Origin: Pseudomonas lurida
GTDB lineage: Bacteria > Pseudomonadota > Gammaproteobacteria > Pseudomonadales > Pseudomonadaceae
Direction of reading: 5' to 3'
NCBI RefSeq assembly: GCF_013522705.1
Contig: NZ_JAAMRE010000033.1
Coordinates: 16,776-80,775 of the forward strand
DNA: 64,000 nucleotides
Both the position numbers and the translations under genes were made by a program. Shown here in pieces: positions 40,902-49,066 of the stretch. The stretch's first letter is position 1; each line of letters starts with the position of its first letter. Under the pieces are notes generated by a model. The model was not told the DNA's origin. It ran no database searches and saw only the letters and a list, made by a program, of their open reading frames with translations.

Positions 40902-41423
40902 TTATTCCTGCAGCTCGTACATATAAATCTTTTCGGCATCCATCTGGTAACCGGCGTCGGCCAGTTCGCTGGTGGAGGGCTTGACCTGCATCGCCCCCTC
41001 GATCCAGTACGGCTGGTACAGCTCATCGAGCTTCACGCCGACTTCGCTTTTGACATGCACGATCTGGTTCGACGGCGGCGGCGGCACATGGATACACGCG
41101 CCGAAGTACGGCACCAGCAGGAACTCGGTGGTACGGCCTTCCTCGCTCACTTCCAGCGGCACGATATAACCGGGCAGGCGAATATGCTGGCCGTCGAGGC
41201 CCTTGACCACCGGGGCGTTGGGCAAATCCTGCTTGGCCGCCGGCGCCGCCTCGACGGACAAGGCATCGGCCATGTTCGACAGGTCGTGCAGCGGTTTCAT
41301 ATTGGGCACTTCCGGCGGCGCATCCGGCGGAATCATTTCCTGCCAGGACAGATCCCTGGGTTGCTCATCGGCCCAGGTCGGCGCGGCCACCACCAGCAAC
41401 AGGGCAAACAGGACACGGCGCAT
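40902..41423 (-). CDS. DUF3299 periplasmic protein of the zinc-responsive operon
   Basis: This is a 173-residue exported protein. The ATG at 41423 is chosen because GAGGAAGG lies seven bases upstream and a clean signal peptide follows (MRRVLFALLLVVAAPTWA). An ATG at 41438 overlaps the permease stop and is the alternative. The mature part carries the DUF3299 core (LPGYIVPLEVSEEGRTTEFL, then FGACIHVPPPPSNQIV), with a conserved Cys-Ile-His. It is the last gene of the operon DUF2796-ATPase-permease-DUF3299. Its role in metal uptake or delivery is inferred from the operon. Confidence 0.85.
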   Translation of the reverse strand: MRRVLFALLLVVAAPTWADEQPRDLSWQEMIPPDAPPEVPNMKPLHDLSNMADALSVEAAPAAKQDLPNAPVVKGLDGQHIRLPGYIVPLEVSEEGRTTEFLLVPYFGACIHVPPPPSNQIVHVKSEVGVKLDELYQPYWIEGAMQVKPSTSELADAGYQMDAEKIYMYELQE

Positions 41424-41434
41424 CGAAACCTTCC

Positions 41435-42700
41435 TCATAAACGTATGGACAGGCCGTCGGCCAGGGATTGTCGATAGGCGCGCCACGCGGGCACGCTGCC
41501 CATCAACAGCGCGGCGGCCAGGATACCGGCGAGCAGGGTCCATTCATATTCGCTCGGCCATGACATCGGCAGGTCCAGGCCATAGTTGGCCTGCAGGTAA
41601 CCGCGCGAGGCGGCGATGCATACGTACAGCAGGCCGACGCCGGCGATCACCCCGGACAGTGCCAATGCAAACGCTTCGAAGATCAGCAGCGTCGCGATAT
41701 GCCAGGGCCGCGCGCCCACCGAACGCAAAATCGCCATTTCGCGACGGCGTTCGTTGAGGCTGGTGAGGATCGCCGTGAGCATGCCGATCAAACCGGTCAG
41801 CACCACGAACAGCGAGATCACGAACAGCGCTTTTTCAGCGGTGCCCATCATGCTCCACAGCTCCTGCAACGCCACGCCCGGCAGAATCGCCAGCATCGGT
41901 TCGCCACGAAACTCATTGATCTGCCGCTGCAGCGCGAAGGTGGAAATCTTGTTGTTCAGGCCCAGCATGAAGGCCGTGATGGCTTGCGGCGTGAGGTCCA
42001 TGTTGCGCGCCTGGTCCGCGCTGATCCGGCCTTTGCCTTGGGCGGGAACGCCGTTGTGCCAGTCGATGTGAATCGCTTCCATGCCACCAAGGCTGATATG
42101 CAGCGTACGGTCCACCGGCGTACCGGTGCGCTTGAGAATACCGACCACGGTGAAGGGTTTGTCATCGTGCTTGACCAGGCTGACCACCGCTACGCCATGG
42201 GCCAGCACCAGTTTGTCGCCGAGTTTGTAGTGCAGCGCATCCGCCACTTCCGCACCGAGCACCACTTCGAACGGGTCGCTGGCGAAGGCACGGCCGCTGG
42301 CCAGTTCGAGGTTTTGCTTGCGGCCGTACTGGTAGTGCTCGAAGTAGGATTGGTTGGTGCCCATCACGCGATAGCCGCGGTGGGAGTCCCCGAGTGAAAT
42401 CGGGATGGCCCATTTCACCTGAGGGTTGGCGGCGAAGTGCTCGTAGCTGTCCCAACGAATGTTGTTGGTGGCGTTGCCGATGCGGAACACCGAGTACAGC
42501 AGCAGATTGACCGAACCGGAGCGCGCGCCGACGATCAGGTCGGTGCCGCTGATGGTGCTGGCGAAACTGTTGCGTGCCTCAACGCGTACGCGCTCCACCG
42601 CCAGCAACAGGCACACCGACAGGGCGATGGCGAAGGCGGTGAGGATCGCGGTAAAGCGGCGGTTAGCCAGGCTGGCCATGGCTAGACGAAACAGATACAT
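41435..42700 (-). CDS. ABC transporter permease, FtsX/MacB-type
   Basis: This is an inner-membrane permease of the FtsX-like family, 421 residues from the ATG at 42700 (MYLFRLAMASLANRR). It has one N-terminal membrane segment (TAILTAFAIALSVCLLLA), a large periplasmic MacB-like domain of about 220 residues and three C-terminal helices. The cytoplasmic coupling stretch LNERRREMAILRSVGARP is clear. It starts two bases after the ATPase stop. FtsX-type permeases usually extract or move substrates within the envelope rather than import metal ions, so its part in the zinc response is open. Confidence 0.9.
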   Translation of the reverse strand: MYLFRLAMASLANRRFTAILTAFAIALSVCLLLAVERVRVEARNSFASTISGTDLIVGARSGSVNLLLYSVFRIGNATNNIRWDSYEHFAANPQVKWAIPISLGDSHRGYRVMGTNQSYFEHYQYGRKQNLELASGRAFASDPFEVVLGAEVADALHYKLGDKLVLAHGVAVVSLVKHDDKPFTVVGILKRTGTPVDRTLHISLGGMEAIHIDWHNGVPAQGKGRISADQARNMDLTPQAITAFMLGLNNKISTFALQRQINEFRGEPMLAILPGVALQELWSMMGTAEKALFVISLFVVLTGLIGMLTAILTSLNERRREMAILRSVGARPWHIATLLIFEAFALALSGVIAGVGLLYVCIAASRGYLQANYGLDLPMSWPSEYEWTLLAGILAAALLMGSVPAWRAYRQSLADGLSIRL

Positions 42701-42701
42701 C

Positions 42702-43412
42702 TCAAACCTCTGCGGGCGTGGCGGCGCGATTGAGCTCGGCCAGCGAAAGATGACGGTCGAACAGCGGCGCCAGGCTCTGGTCGTGGCTGACAAACAACAG
42801 GCTGGCACCCGCGTCGCGGCACTCGGCGAACAGCAATTGGATGAAGGCTTCGCGGGCGTCGTAATCCAGGGCCGAGGTGGGTTCGTCGGCAATCACCAGT
42901 TCCGGTTGGCCGATCAACGCACGGGCGGCGGCCACCCGTTGCTGCTGGCCGATGGACAGCGAATCGGCACGACGCGCCAGCAGGTCTTTGTCCTTCAGGC
43001 CCAGGTGCGCAAGCAGAGTGGCGGCCGCCTGGTCGACGCTGCCGTGACGCTGGACCGCGCGTTGCGCACGCAGCCTGGAAAAGTGGCAGGGCAACTCGAC
43101 GTTCTCGCGCACCGACAGAAACGGCAGCAGGTTGAACTGCTGGAAAATGTAGCCGGTGTGGTCGACACGGAACCGATCGCGCGCGCCCGCCGACAGCGCG
43201 GTAAGTTCCTGGCCGAGCAGGCGAATGCTGCCGCGACCGGGTTTCTGCACGCCGCCGAGCAACCCTAACAGGGTGGTCTTACCGCTGCCGCTGGGGCCTT
43301 TGAGAAACAGGGTTTCGCCGCGCTCCAGGCGGAAGGCGGGGATATCCAGCAGTTGAGGATGACCGGGCCAGTTAAAGCCCAGGTCGGACAGTTCGATCAA
43401 TGGCTGGGTCAT
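42702..43412 (-). CDS. ABC transporter ATP-binding protein (LolD/MacB type)
   Basis: This is the ATPase partner of the downstream permease, 236 residues from the ATG at 43412 (MTQPLIELSDLGFNW). Walker A is GPSGSGKTTLL near residues 39-49. The Q-loop is IFQQFNLLPF, the signature is SIGQQQRVAAARAL (S-x-G-Q type) and Walker B is LVIADEPTSALD, with the switch His in FVSHDQ. It overlaps the transcription unit of the His-rich DUF2796 gene by tight spacing. Confidence 0.93.
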   Translation of the reverse strand: MTQPLIELSDLGFNWPGHPQLLDIPAFRLERGETLFLKGPSGSGKTTLLGLLGGVQKPGRGSIRLLGQELTALSAGARDRFRVDHTGYIFQQFNLLPFLSVRENVELPCHFSRLRAQRAVQRHGSVDQAAATLLAHLGLKDKDLLARRADSLSIGQQQRVAAARALIGQPELVIADEPTSALDYDAREAFIQLLFAECRDAGASLLFVSHDQSLAPLFDRHLSLAELNRAATPAEV

Positions 43413-43418
43413 GGGCAC

Positions 43419-44018
43419 TCAGAACTTCAGGGTGGCTGCGGTGGCCGTCGCGTCGACGCCTTGCTGGCCGCTCGGGCCGATCAGTTGTACCTGGATTTTC
43501 TGGGTGGCGGGGAAGGTCTTGAACACTTGGGTCAGGTCCAGATTGCCCAGGGCGGTCGGTGTGGCGCAGGTGAATTGATAGTGAGCGTGGATCTCGCTGT
43601 GGTCGTGATGGTGCTCATGGGCGGCTGCGCCTTTGCCGTCGGTGGCGTCATCATCGTCGTCATGATCGGCTTCGGGCTTGTCACCGAACAGCGGGCTGTT
43701 GAGTTCCTGGGAGCTGACCTTGCAACCGGCGGCCTTGGGCAGGTTGAACAGGGCGACAGGGTTTTCCAGTTGCTCGCGCGCGGCGGCGACCTTGGCTTTG
43801 TCGGCGGCGCTGCTGGCCACGTGCTCGAATCCCACCAGGTTCATCGCCGGGCTGTCCAGCTCAAGCTCCAGCGTCTGACCATCAAGCACGGCGTTAAGGC
43901 GAGCAACACCGTGTTCGTGGGCGCCGAGGCTGCCGTGTTCGTGATCATGGTCATCATGCGCCTGGGCGACAGCCAGTGGCAGCAGGGCAAACGGCAAGGC
44001 AAGCAACAGACGGCGCAT
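43419..44018 (-). CDS. His-rich DUF2796 (ZrgA-like) periplasmic zinc-binding protein
   Basis: This is an exported 199-residue protein from the ATG at 44018 (MRRLLLALPFALLPLAVAQA signal peptide). Two metal-binding-looking clusters stand out: AHDDHDHEHGSLGAHEHG at the mature N-terminus and HEHHHDHSEIHAH near residue 140, after an acidic run DHDDDDDA. DUF2796/ZrgA proteins go with zinc uptake in Vibrio and pseudomonads. A Zur-type operator lies 31 bases upstream. It is the first gene of a four-gene operon that PAO1 keeps as PA4063-PA4066 (from memory). A zinc scavenger or chaperone role is the best inference. Confidence 0.87.
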   Translation of the reverse strand: MRRLLLALPFALLPLAVAQAHDDHDHEHGSLGAHEHGVARLNAVLDGQTLELELDSPAMNLVGFEHVASSAADKAKVAAAREQLENPVALFNLPKAAGCKVSSQELNSPLFGDKPEADHDDDDDATDGKGAAAHEHHHDHSEIHAHYQFTCATPTALGNLDLTQVFKTFPATQKIQVQLIGPSGQQGVDATATAATLKF

Positions 44019-44049
44019 GGAAAAGCTCCCGGAGATGAAAGTTTTGTTA

Positions 44050-44064
44050 TGTAATCTTATAACA
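44050..44064. promoter_or_regulatory. Zur box upstream of the zinc operon
   Basis: The minus strand reads TGTTATAAGATTACA, matching 13 of 15 positions of the Zur consensus TGTTATANTATAACA. A wider perfect dyad TTGTTAT-N8-ATAACAA (44044-44065) surrounds it. It lies 31 bases before the DUF2796 start and could also affect the divergent small gene at 44150. Confidence 0.72.
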
Positions 44065-44149
44065 ATGTGTCGAGAGTTTGCCCGCCCGCTTGGCGTTGTG
44101 CAAGCCACATGGGAGCATGCCGGTCGGAAAAACTGCGGGAGTAGGGGCG

Positions 44150-44497
44150 ATGTTGCGAATTCGTGGAACCATCGGCGACCTGCCGGTGGATTTGACTGTA
44201 GAGATGGACGACGGCGATTGGGCACGCCTGGGCGCGCAATTTCAGGCCGCGCCAGTAGCCCCGGCGAGCGCTGGCCCGGCTGCGGCGGCGAAACCCGGTG
44301 ATGATCTATGGCAGAGCGCCCAGGACCTATTACGCAATGCCGGCCAACTCAGCGGCCTGGAATTGCTCGATCAACTGGAAGGCTTGGCCGGCGATGCGGC
44401 AGTGGGCAAACGCCTGCTGGTGCGCCTGCGCCACAGCGCCAAGGTCAAGGTGGTCAGCGGCGGGGATACGCCGCTGTACCGTTGGCTCGGCGATTAG
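44150..44497 (+). CDS. Conserved hypothetical protein
   Basis: This is a 115-residue soluble protein with no signal peptide or known domain that I recognise. The ATG at 44150 (MLRIRGTIGDLPVDLTVEMD) follows GGGAGTAGGGG; an upstream in-frame ATG at 44117 would add 11 residues. The middle is Ala/Pro-rich, then comes a helical region (GLELLDQLEGLAGDAAVGKR) and a basic C-terminus. It is divergent from the zinc operon and its last four bases overlap the convergent cnoX stop. Confidence 0.65.
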   Translation: MLRIRGTIGDLPVDLTVEMDDGDWARLGAQFQAAPVAPASAGPAAAAKPGDDLWQSAQDLLRNAGQLSGLELLDQLEGLAGDAAVGKRLLVRLRHSAKVKVVSGGDTPLYRWLGD

Positions 44498-45366
44498 TAC
44501 AGCGCAGCGAACAACTTGCGGCGGTACACGGTGACCAGCGGGTGATCATTGCCCAGCAGTTCGAACACCTGCAGCAAGGTCTTGTGCGGCAGGCCTTCGT
44601 TGTAGCTGCGGTTGCGGACGAATAATTTGAGCAGACCGTCCAGTGCCGCATCGTACTGCTGGCGCGCCAGTTGCTGGATAGCCAGCTGATAGGCCGCTTC
44701 GTCGTCCTGCGGGTTTTGCGCCAGCCGGCTTTTCAAGTCGGCGGCGTCCGGCAGCTCGGCGGCCTGGCGCAGGAAGGTGATCTGTGCCTTGGCCCCGGCG
44801 AGAGCGGCTTTGTGGTCGTCGCTTTTCACGGCATCGAGCACGGCCTGGGCTTCACCCAACTCACCGCGTTCAGCCAGGCAGCGCGCGTACAGAATCAGTG
44901 CGGCGGCGTGAGTGTTGTCCTCGCCCAGCAGCGCGACCAATAGGGCTTCGGCGTCACTGATACGGCCTTCTGCGAATAACGCCTGGGCCTGCACCAATGG
45001 ATCAGCCGCCTTCGGCGCAGGCATCTGCACATGCGGCTCAAGCATCGCCCGCACCGCCGACTCCGGCTGTGCCCCGGCGAACCCGTCCACCGGCTGACCG
45101 TCCTTGAACAGCACCACCGTCGGCAGGCTTTGAATGCCAAACCGCGCAACGATGTCCTGCTCGGCCTCGCAGTCGACCTTGGCAAGCAGCAACTCACCCT
45201 GATAACTCTCGGCAATCTGCGCCAGCATCGGCATCAACGCCTTGCACGGCGCGCACCACTCGGCCCAGAAATCTACGAGTACAGGTTTGTGGAATGAGTT
45301 TTCGATTACCGCCTGGTCGAAGGTGGCAGTGGTGGCGTCGAAGATATACGGGGTGGGCTCACTCAT
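44494..45366 (-). CDS. cnoX: CnoX-like thioredoxin-TPR protein (YbbN)
   Basis: This is a 290-residue protein from the ATG at 45366 (MSEPTPYIFDATTATFDQ). An N-terminal thioredoxin domain with CAPC at residues 38-41 (DFWAEWCAPCKALMPML) is followed by a TPR-type C-terminal domain of about 170 residues. E. coli CnoX/YbbN is a chaperone-redox protector that works with GroEL and has lost the first Cys. The version here keeps both cysteines, so it may be a true disulfide reductase as well. It stands alone in its orientation. Confidence 0.87.
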   Translation of the reverse strand: MSEPTPYIFDATTATFDQAVIENSFHKPVLVDFWAEWCAPCKALMPMLAQIAESYQGELLLAKVDCEAEQDIVARFGIQSLPTVVLFKDGQPVDGFAGAQPESAVRAMLEPHVQMPAPKAADPLVQAQALFAEGRISDAEALLVALLGEDNTHAAALILYARCLAERGELGEAQAVLDAVKSDDHKAALAGAKAQITFLRQAAELPDAADLKSRLAQNPQDDEAAYQLAIQQLARQQYDAALDGLLKLFVRNRSYNEGLPHKTLLQVFELLGNDHPLVTVYRRKLFAALY

Positions 45367-45439
45367 GGGGCGTCTCGAAGAAAGCGGGAATGGGGGCAAC
45401 TATAAGGGCTGGCGAAAGCTACCGGAAGCAGCAGGGCGC

Positions 45440-45955
45440 TCAGTTTTCAAGCGCATGCCAAAAAGGGTCCTGATACCAATTGAGAGGGAAGCCCATCGCT
45501 TTAAGACTAACGTCGGGAAAATCGCAAATCAGTTGATGCAAGCGTTGATCCCAGTGGCTGTCGGGGCTCACTTGATGTGTCAGATGATTCAAAATGCAGA
45601 GTGCTGCAAAAATGCGGGTGTGCGGCCCGGGCTGAAAGAGATGTTTGGGCCATAAAAAGTTGGCTTTCTTTGGCAGTTCGGGACGAATACCTAATTCTCG
45701 GTTCCACAGCCGTGAATGATGGGCGCATATGTTTCGAATGGTGGTCAGGGTGTGCAGCCAAGACTGCCCATCACGAAAGCGATGATCGATATCCTCCGGT
45801 TGTTGAAACGGTCGCATATAGGGGCTGAGCCTAAAGAAGCTGACCGATTGCAAAAAAGACTCTGCATGAACCTTATCCTGAACATTCAGCCCGCGGTGCT
45901 TGAGCAGCTCAAGCTGGGCGCGAACGTCAATGGCGGGTTTGCTGAATGTCCTCAT
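45440..45955 (-). pseudogene. Abi-family (Abi_2/AbiF) gene with internal deletion
   Basis: This is an open 171-codon frame from the ATG at 45955. The N-terminus (MRTFSKPAIDVRAQLELLKH, FFRLSPYMRPFQQP) and C-terminus (TIRNICAHHSRLWNREL) match Abi_2/AbiD/F proteins. The segment between RFRDG (residues 60-63) and QSWLHTLTT is missing. Typical members are about 300 residues, so roughly 130 are lost in frame near base 45,765. The HEPN-like motif RNICAHH (74-80) remains. Full-length relatives act in phage abortive infection; this remnant is probably inactive. Upstream lies a structured RNA. Base composition is lower in GC than in the neighbours. Confidence 0.8.
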
Positions 45956-45973
45956 GCTCAAAAAATACCGGGC

Positions 45974-46030
45974 AAAAAAAACCCGCACAATTTGTGCTTG
46001 GTTGCTAACGCAACCAGAGGCATGGCGGGT
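45974..46030 (-). ncRNA. Structured RNA resembling the abiF RNA motif
   Basis: On the minus strand an outer stem ACCCGC (46030-46025) pairs with GCGGGT (45986-45981) and is followed by a run of eight T. Inside are two perfect hairpins: GGTTGC-GTTA-GCAACC (46015-46000) and GCACAA-A-TTGTGC (45997-45985). The second hairpin shares two bases with the outer stem, so the folds may compete or stack. It ends 19 bases before the abi start codon. A published conserved 'abiF' RNA is known upstream of Abi_2 genes (from memory). Weak promoter-like TTGCAA-N17-TAACCT lies just upstream. Confidence 0.7.
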
Positions 46031-46217
46031 GTATTGCTGCAAAGGTTAGGTAGGCGCCCGATTTTTTGCAAGGGCGTTAAGCGCTCAGCAATGATTGAAA
46101 TTGTTTGGAAAAGCATGCAGATCGATGGTCCAGGCCGCTTGCGAAGAAGGGCATTTTCCATGCGCCTGCTTTTGCTGTCTTAACCAATCTATTGCTGAAA
46201 ATCTGTAACGTGCGGGT

Positions 46218-46871
46218 TTAACGCTTCGAATGGTACAGGCTCACCTTGCGAAACTCCCACGGCTCGGCCAGGTCCGGCAGGGTCAGGGCATCCAGTATGT
46301 CCAGGCGTCGATAGGCGGGGTGTTGGAAGTCCCGCACGCGGGAGTCCGCCACCAGTGCTTCGCGTCCACGGCTGAGGAAGTGATCCAGCAGCGGCAGGTT
46401 AGCGCGGTCGTAGAGCACGTCGGCGACCAGGATCAGGTCGAAGCGGTCGGCTTCGGCGAAAAAGTCCGCCGAGTAACTGAGTTTCACACCGTTGAGTTCG
46501 GCGTTCGCCCGGCAGGACGCTAATGCCAGCGGGTCCAGGTCGCAGGCCACCACTTCCAGCGCACCCGCTTTAACCGCCGCAATACCGGCCACACCGGAGC
46601 CGGCGCCGAAATCCAGCACGCGCTTGCCTTTCACCCATTCCGGGTTTGCCGCCAGATACCGCGCCAGCGCCAGGCCGCTGGCCCAGCAGAAACTCCAGTA
46701 GGGCGGTTCATGCAGGATGCGCCGGGTTTCCTCCTGGCTGAAGGCGCGGTCCATGTTGTCCGCGTCCAGCAGCCATAACGACAGGTCGGTGCCCGGCAGC
46801 GCGCAGGGCACCAGGTGTGCGTCGCCGATCAGATCGCTCAGGGCGCGTTGCAGGTCCAGCGGTGGCGTCAT
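46218..46871 (-). CDS. Class I SAM-dependent methyltransferase (ETFB-K/PrmA-like)
   Basis: This is a 217-residue cytoplasmic methyltransferase. SAM motif I is VLDFGAGSGVAGIAA near residues 85-99, the acidic motif is VVACDLDPLAL, and the post-motif DLILVADVLYDRANL resembles the DxxY-type motif of protein lysine methyltransferases such as ETF-beta lysine methyltransferase. The N-terminal WSFCWASGLALARYL is typical of the same family. It overlaps the upstream YbaY-type lipoprotein gene by four bases. The substrate is inferred only by family. Confidence 0.82.
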   Translation of the reverse strand: MTPPLDLQRALSDLIGDAHLVPCALPGTDLSLWLLDADNMDRAFSQEETRRILHEPPYWSFCWASGLALARYLAANPEWVKGKRVLDFGAGSGVAGIAAVKAGALEVVACDLDPLALASCRANAELNGVKLSYSADFFAEADRFDLILVADVLYDRANLPLLDHFLSRGREALVADSRVRDFQHPAYRRLDILDALTLPDLAEPWEFRKVSLYHSKR

Positions 46872-47323
46872 GGTGCCTTGACGAGTTGCAGGGGGCCGGT
46901 GGTCTGTGTGATCGCCTGAGTAATGCGCACGGCGGGCAGGTGCAGGATCAACTGGCCGGACTGGCTGGCACGACCGCGCAGCTCAACCCGCGCGCCGGCC
47001 GGGAAAGCCTCGGGGTTGAACCGCAGGCGAAAGGCCAATGGCTTGCCGTTGCCGGTCAACACACTGCTGGCGAGCAGTTGCTGCGGGCGCGAGCGGTCGT
47101 CGATCACCAGCAGGGCCATTTCGACTTCGGCCCCGGCAGGCACATTGGTCAGGCTGCCGTTGATTTCACGCTGATAGGCCGGCAGTGGACCGAGGTCTTC
47201 GATTCCGGGGACTTTTTTCTCCTGCGCGGGCGCCGGCTGGGGCGCGCTCGGCTTGGGGGCTTCGCTGCTGCAGGCGACCAGAACACTGAACAAAGCGAGC
47301 AAAACAACGGGTCGTAACTGCAT
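46868..47323 (-). CDS. YbaY-type lipoprotein
   Basis: This is an exported 151-residue lipoprotein from the ATG at 47323 (MQLRPVVLLALFSVLVACSS). The lipobox LVAC places the lipidated Cys at residue 18. A Pro/Ala/Lys-rich linker follows, then a beta-sandwich with the family pattern REINGSLTNVPAGAEVEMAL. YbaY/YscW-like proteins sit at the outer membrane; their function is unclear. The ATGA overlap with the methyltransferase suggests a two-gene operon. It is divergent from nrdR. Confidence 0.82.
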   Translation of the reverse strand: MQLRPVVLLALFSVLVACSSEAPKPSAPQPAPAQEKKVPGIEDLGPLPAYQREINGSLTNVPAGAEVEMALLVIDDRSRPQQLLASSVLTGNGKPLAFRLRFNPEAFPAGARVELRGRASQSGQLILHLPAVRITQAITQTTGPLQLVKAP

Positions 47324-47462
47324 GTACGGCTCCAGAAGGGACAAAATCCGTGGCTTAAAAGAGAAGAAACATAATTGTCAGCCTATATACCGTAAAGGCT
47401 ATGGCTTGTCTTGCCATGGGGATGCGCTACCATGGCCCTCCCATTTTTTGTTGCCTGCCACC

Positions 47463-47933
47463 ATGCACTGTCCCTTCTGCGGTGCCAACGACACCAAGGT
47501 CATCGACTCGCGACTGGTCGCCGAGGGCGATCAAGTACGTCGCCGGCGCGAATGCCTGGCCTCCGGCTGCGGTGAACGTTTCACCACCTTCGAAACCGCC
47601 GAACTGGTGTTGCCACGGCTGATCAAGTCTGACGGCAGCCGCCAGCCCTTCGACGAAGAAAAACTGCGCGCCGGTATGCAGCGCGCCCTGGAAAAACGCC
47701 CGGTGAGTGTCGAGCGGCTGGAAGCAGCCCTGGCGCATATCAAGCACAAGTTGCGAGCGACCGGCGAGCGCGAGGTCAAGAGCCTGGTCGTGGGCGAGTT
47801 GGTGATGGGCGAGCTGCAAAAACTCGACGAAGTCGCCTATATCCGTTTCGCCTCGGTGTATCGACGCTTCCAGGATCTCAACGAGTTCCGCGAAGAGATC
47901 GACCGCCTGGCCCGTGAGCCGGCCAAACAATGA
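47463..47933 (+). CDS. nrdR: Ribonucleotide reductase regulator NrdR
   Basis: NrdR is a zinc-ribbon/ATP-cone repressor that binds NrdR boxes at nrd operons according to dATP/ATP. The ATG at 47463 (MHCPFCGANDTKVIDSRLV) gives 156 residues, with a long upstream extension of the frame that is not part of the protein. The zinc ribbon has CPFC at residues 3-6, but the second pair reads ECLASGCGERF, so four residues lie between the cysteines instead of two. The ATP-cone (VLPRLIKSDGSRQPFDEEKL) starts near residue 50. Its stop overlaps ribD by four bases, as in other gammaproteobacteria. Confidence 0.95.
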   Translation: MHCPFCGANDTKVIDSRLVAEGDQVRRRRECLASGCGERFTTFETAELVLPRLIKSDGSRQPFDEEKLRAGMQRALEKRPVSVERLEAALAHIKHKLRATGEREVKSLVVGELVMGELQKLDEVAYIRFASVYRRFQDLNEFREEIDRLAREPAKQ

Positions 47934-49066
47934 ACCCACCTTCCGCTGAACAGGCCGTGCTTGACGCCCACTACATGGCCCGTGCCCTGGAGCTTGCGCG
48001 CAAGGGCGTGTACACCACCCATCCCAACCCTCGGGTCGGCTGCGTGATTGTGCGCGATGGGCAGATCGTCGGCGAAGGCTGGCATGAGCGCACCGGCGAG
48101 CCCCACGCCGAGCCCAATGCCCTGCGCGCCGCCGGCGATAAAGCGCGCGGCGCCACGGTGTACGTGACCCTCGAACCTTGCAGCCACCATGGCCGCACAC
48201 CGCCATGCGCCGATGCGCTGGTGAGTGCTGGCGTGGCGCGGGTGGTGGCCGGGATGCAGGACCCCAATCCGGAAGTCGCCGGGCGCGGCATGCAGCGTCT
48301 GGCTCAAGCCGGGATCGAGGTGCGCAGCGGCGTGCTGGAAAGCCAGGCGCGAGCGCTGAACCCGGGCTTTCTAAAGCGTATGGAGCAAGGCCTGCCTTTT
48401 GTGCGCGTCAAGCTGGCGATGAGTCTGGACGGTCGCACCGCAATGGCCAGCGGCGAAAGCCAGTGGATCACCGGCCCCGCCGCGCGCGCCGCCGTGCAAC
48501 GGCTGCGCGCCGAAGCCAGCGTGGTGTTGACCGGTGCCGACACTGTACTGGCCGACGGCGCGCGGCTGACCGTGCGTGCCGCCGAGCTCGGCCTGGACGC
48601 GGCCACCACCGCCCTGGCGATGTCTCGCCCGCCGCTGCGCGTGCTGATCGACGGCCGCCTGCGGGTACCGCTGAACGCACCGTTCTTCAAGGCCGGGCCG
48701 GCACTGGTCATCACCTGTGTGACGCCGGAAAACCAGTTCCCGCGTGGCCCCGAATGCCTCGTAGTGCCGGGCGTCGACGGCCAGGTCGACCTGCGTTCGG
48801 CGCTGGTGGCCCTGGCCGCCCGTGGCGTCAACGAGATACTGGTGGAGGCCGGGCCAAGCCTGGCGGGCGCTTTTGCGCAGCAGGGCCTGGTGGACGAATA
48901 CGTGATATTCGTCGCCGGTAAATTTCTCGGCTCCGCCGCCCGGCCGTTGCTGGACTGGCCGCTTGAGAAACTGGCGGACGCTCCCCAACTCAAGATCACT
49001 GACATGCGCGCTGTAGGCGACGACTGGCGAGTCACTGCCATCCCTCTGCCAGCAGCCAGCGTATAA
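47930..49066 (+). CDS. ribD: Bifunctional riboflavin deaminase/reductase RibD
   Basis: RibD deaminates 2,5-diamino-6-ribosylamino-pyrimidinone phosphate and then reduces the ribosyl side chain in riboflavin synthesis. It is 378 residues. The deaminase half carries the zinc site in GEPHAEPNAL and LEPCSHHGRTPPC, and the reductase half starts near residue 155 (VRVKLAMSLDGRTAM). It overlaps nrdR by four bases. It begins the rib block ribD-ribE-ribBA-ribH-nusB-thiL. No FMN riboswitch is seen in front of it. Confidence 0.97.
   Translation: MNPPSAEQAVLDAHYMARALELARKGVYTTHPNPRVGCVIVRDGQIVGEGWHERTGEPHAEPNALRAAGDKARGATVYVTLEPCSHHGRTPPCADALVSAGVARVVAGMQDPNPEVAGRGMQRLAQAGIEVRSGVLESQARALNPGFLKRMEQGLPFVRVKLAMSLDGRTAMASGESQWITGPAARAAVQRLRAEASVVLTGADTVLADGARLTVRAAELGLDAATTALAMSRPPLRVLIDGRLRVPLNAPFFKAGPALVITCVTPENQFPRGPECLVVPGVDGQVDLRSALVALAARGVNEILVEAGPSLAGAFAQQGLVDEYVIFVAGKFLGSAARPLLDWPLEKLADAPQLKITDMRAVGDDWRVTAIPLPAASV

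Noticed and set aside
45242..45655. A 137-codon + strand frame opposite cnoX and abi
   Set aside because: It crosses two genes on the other strand, has no ribosome-binding site and no family features.
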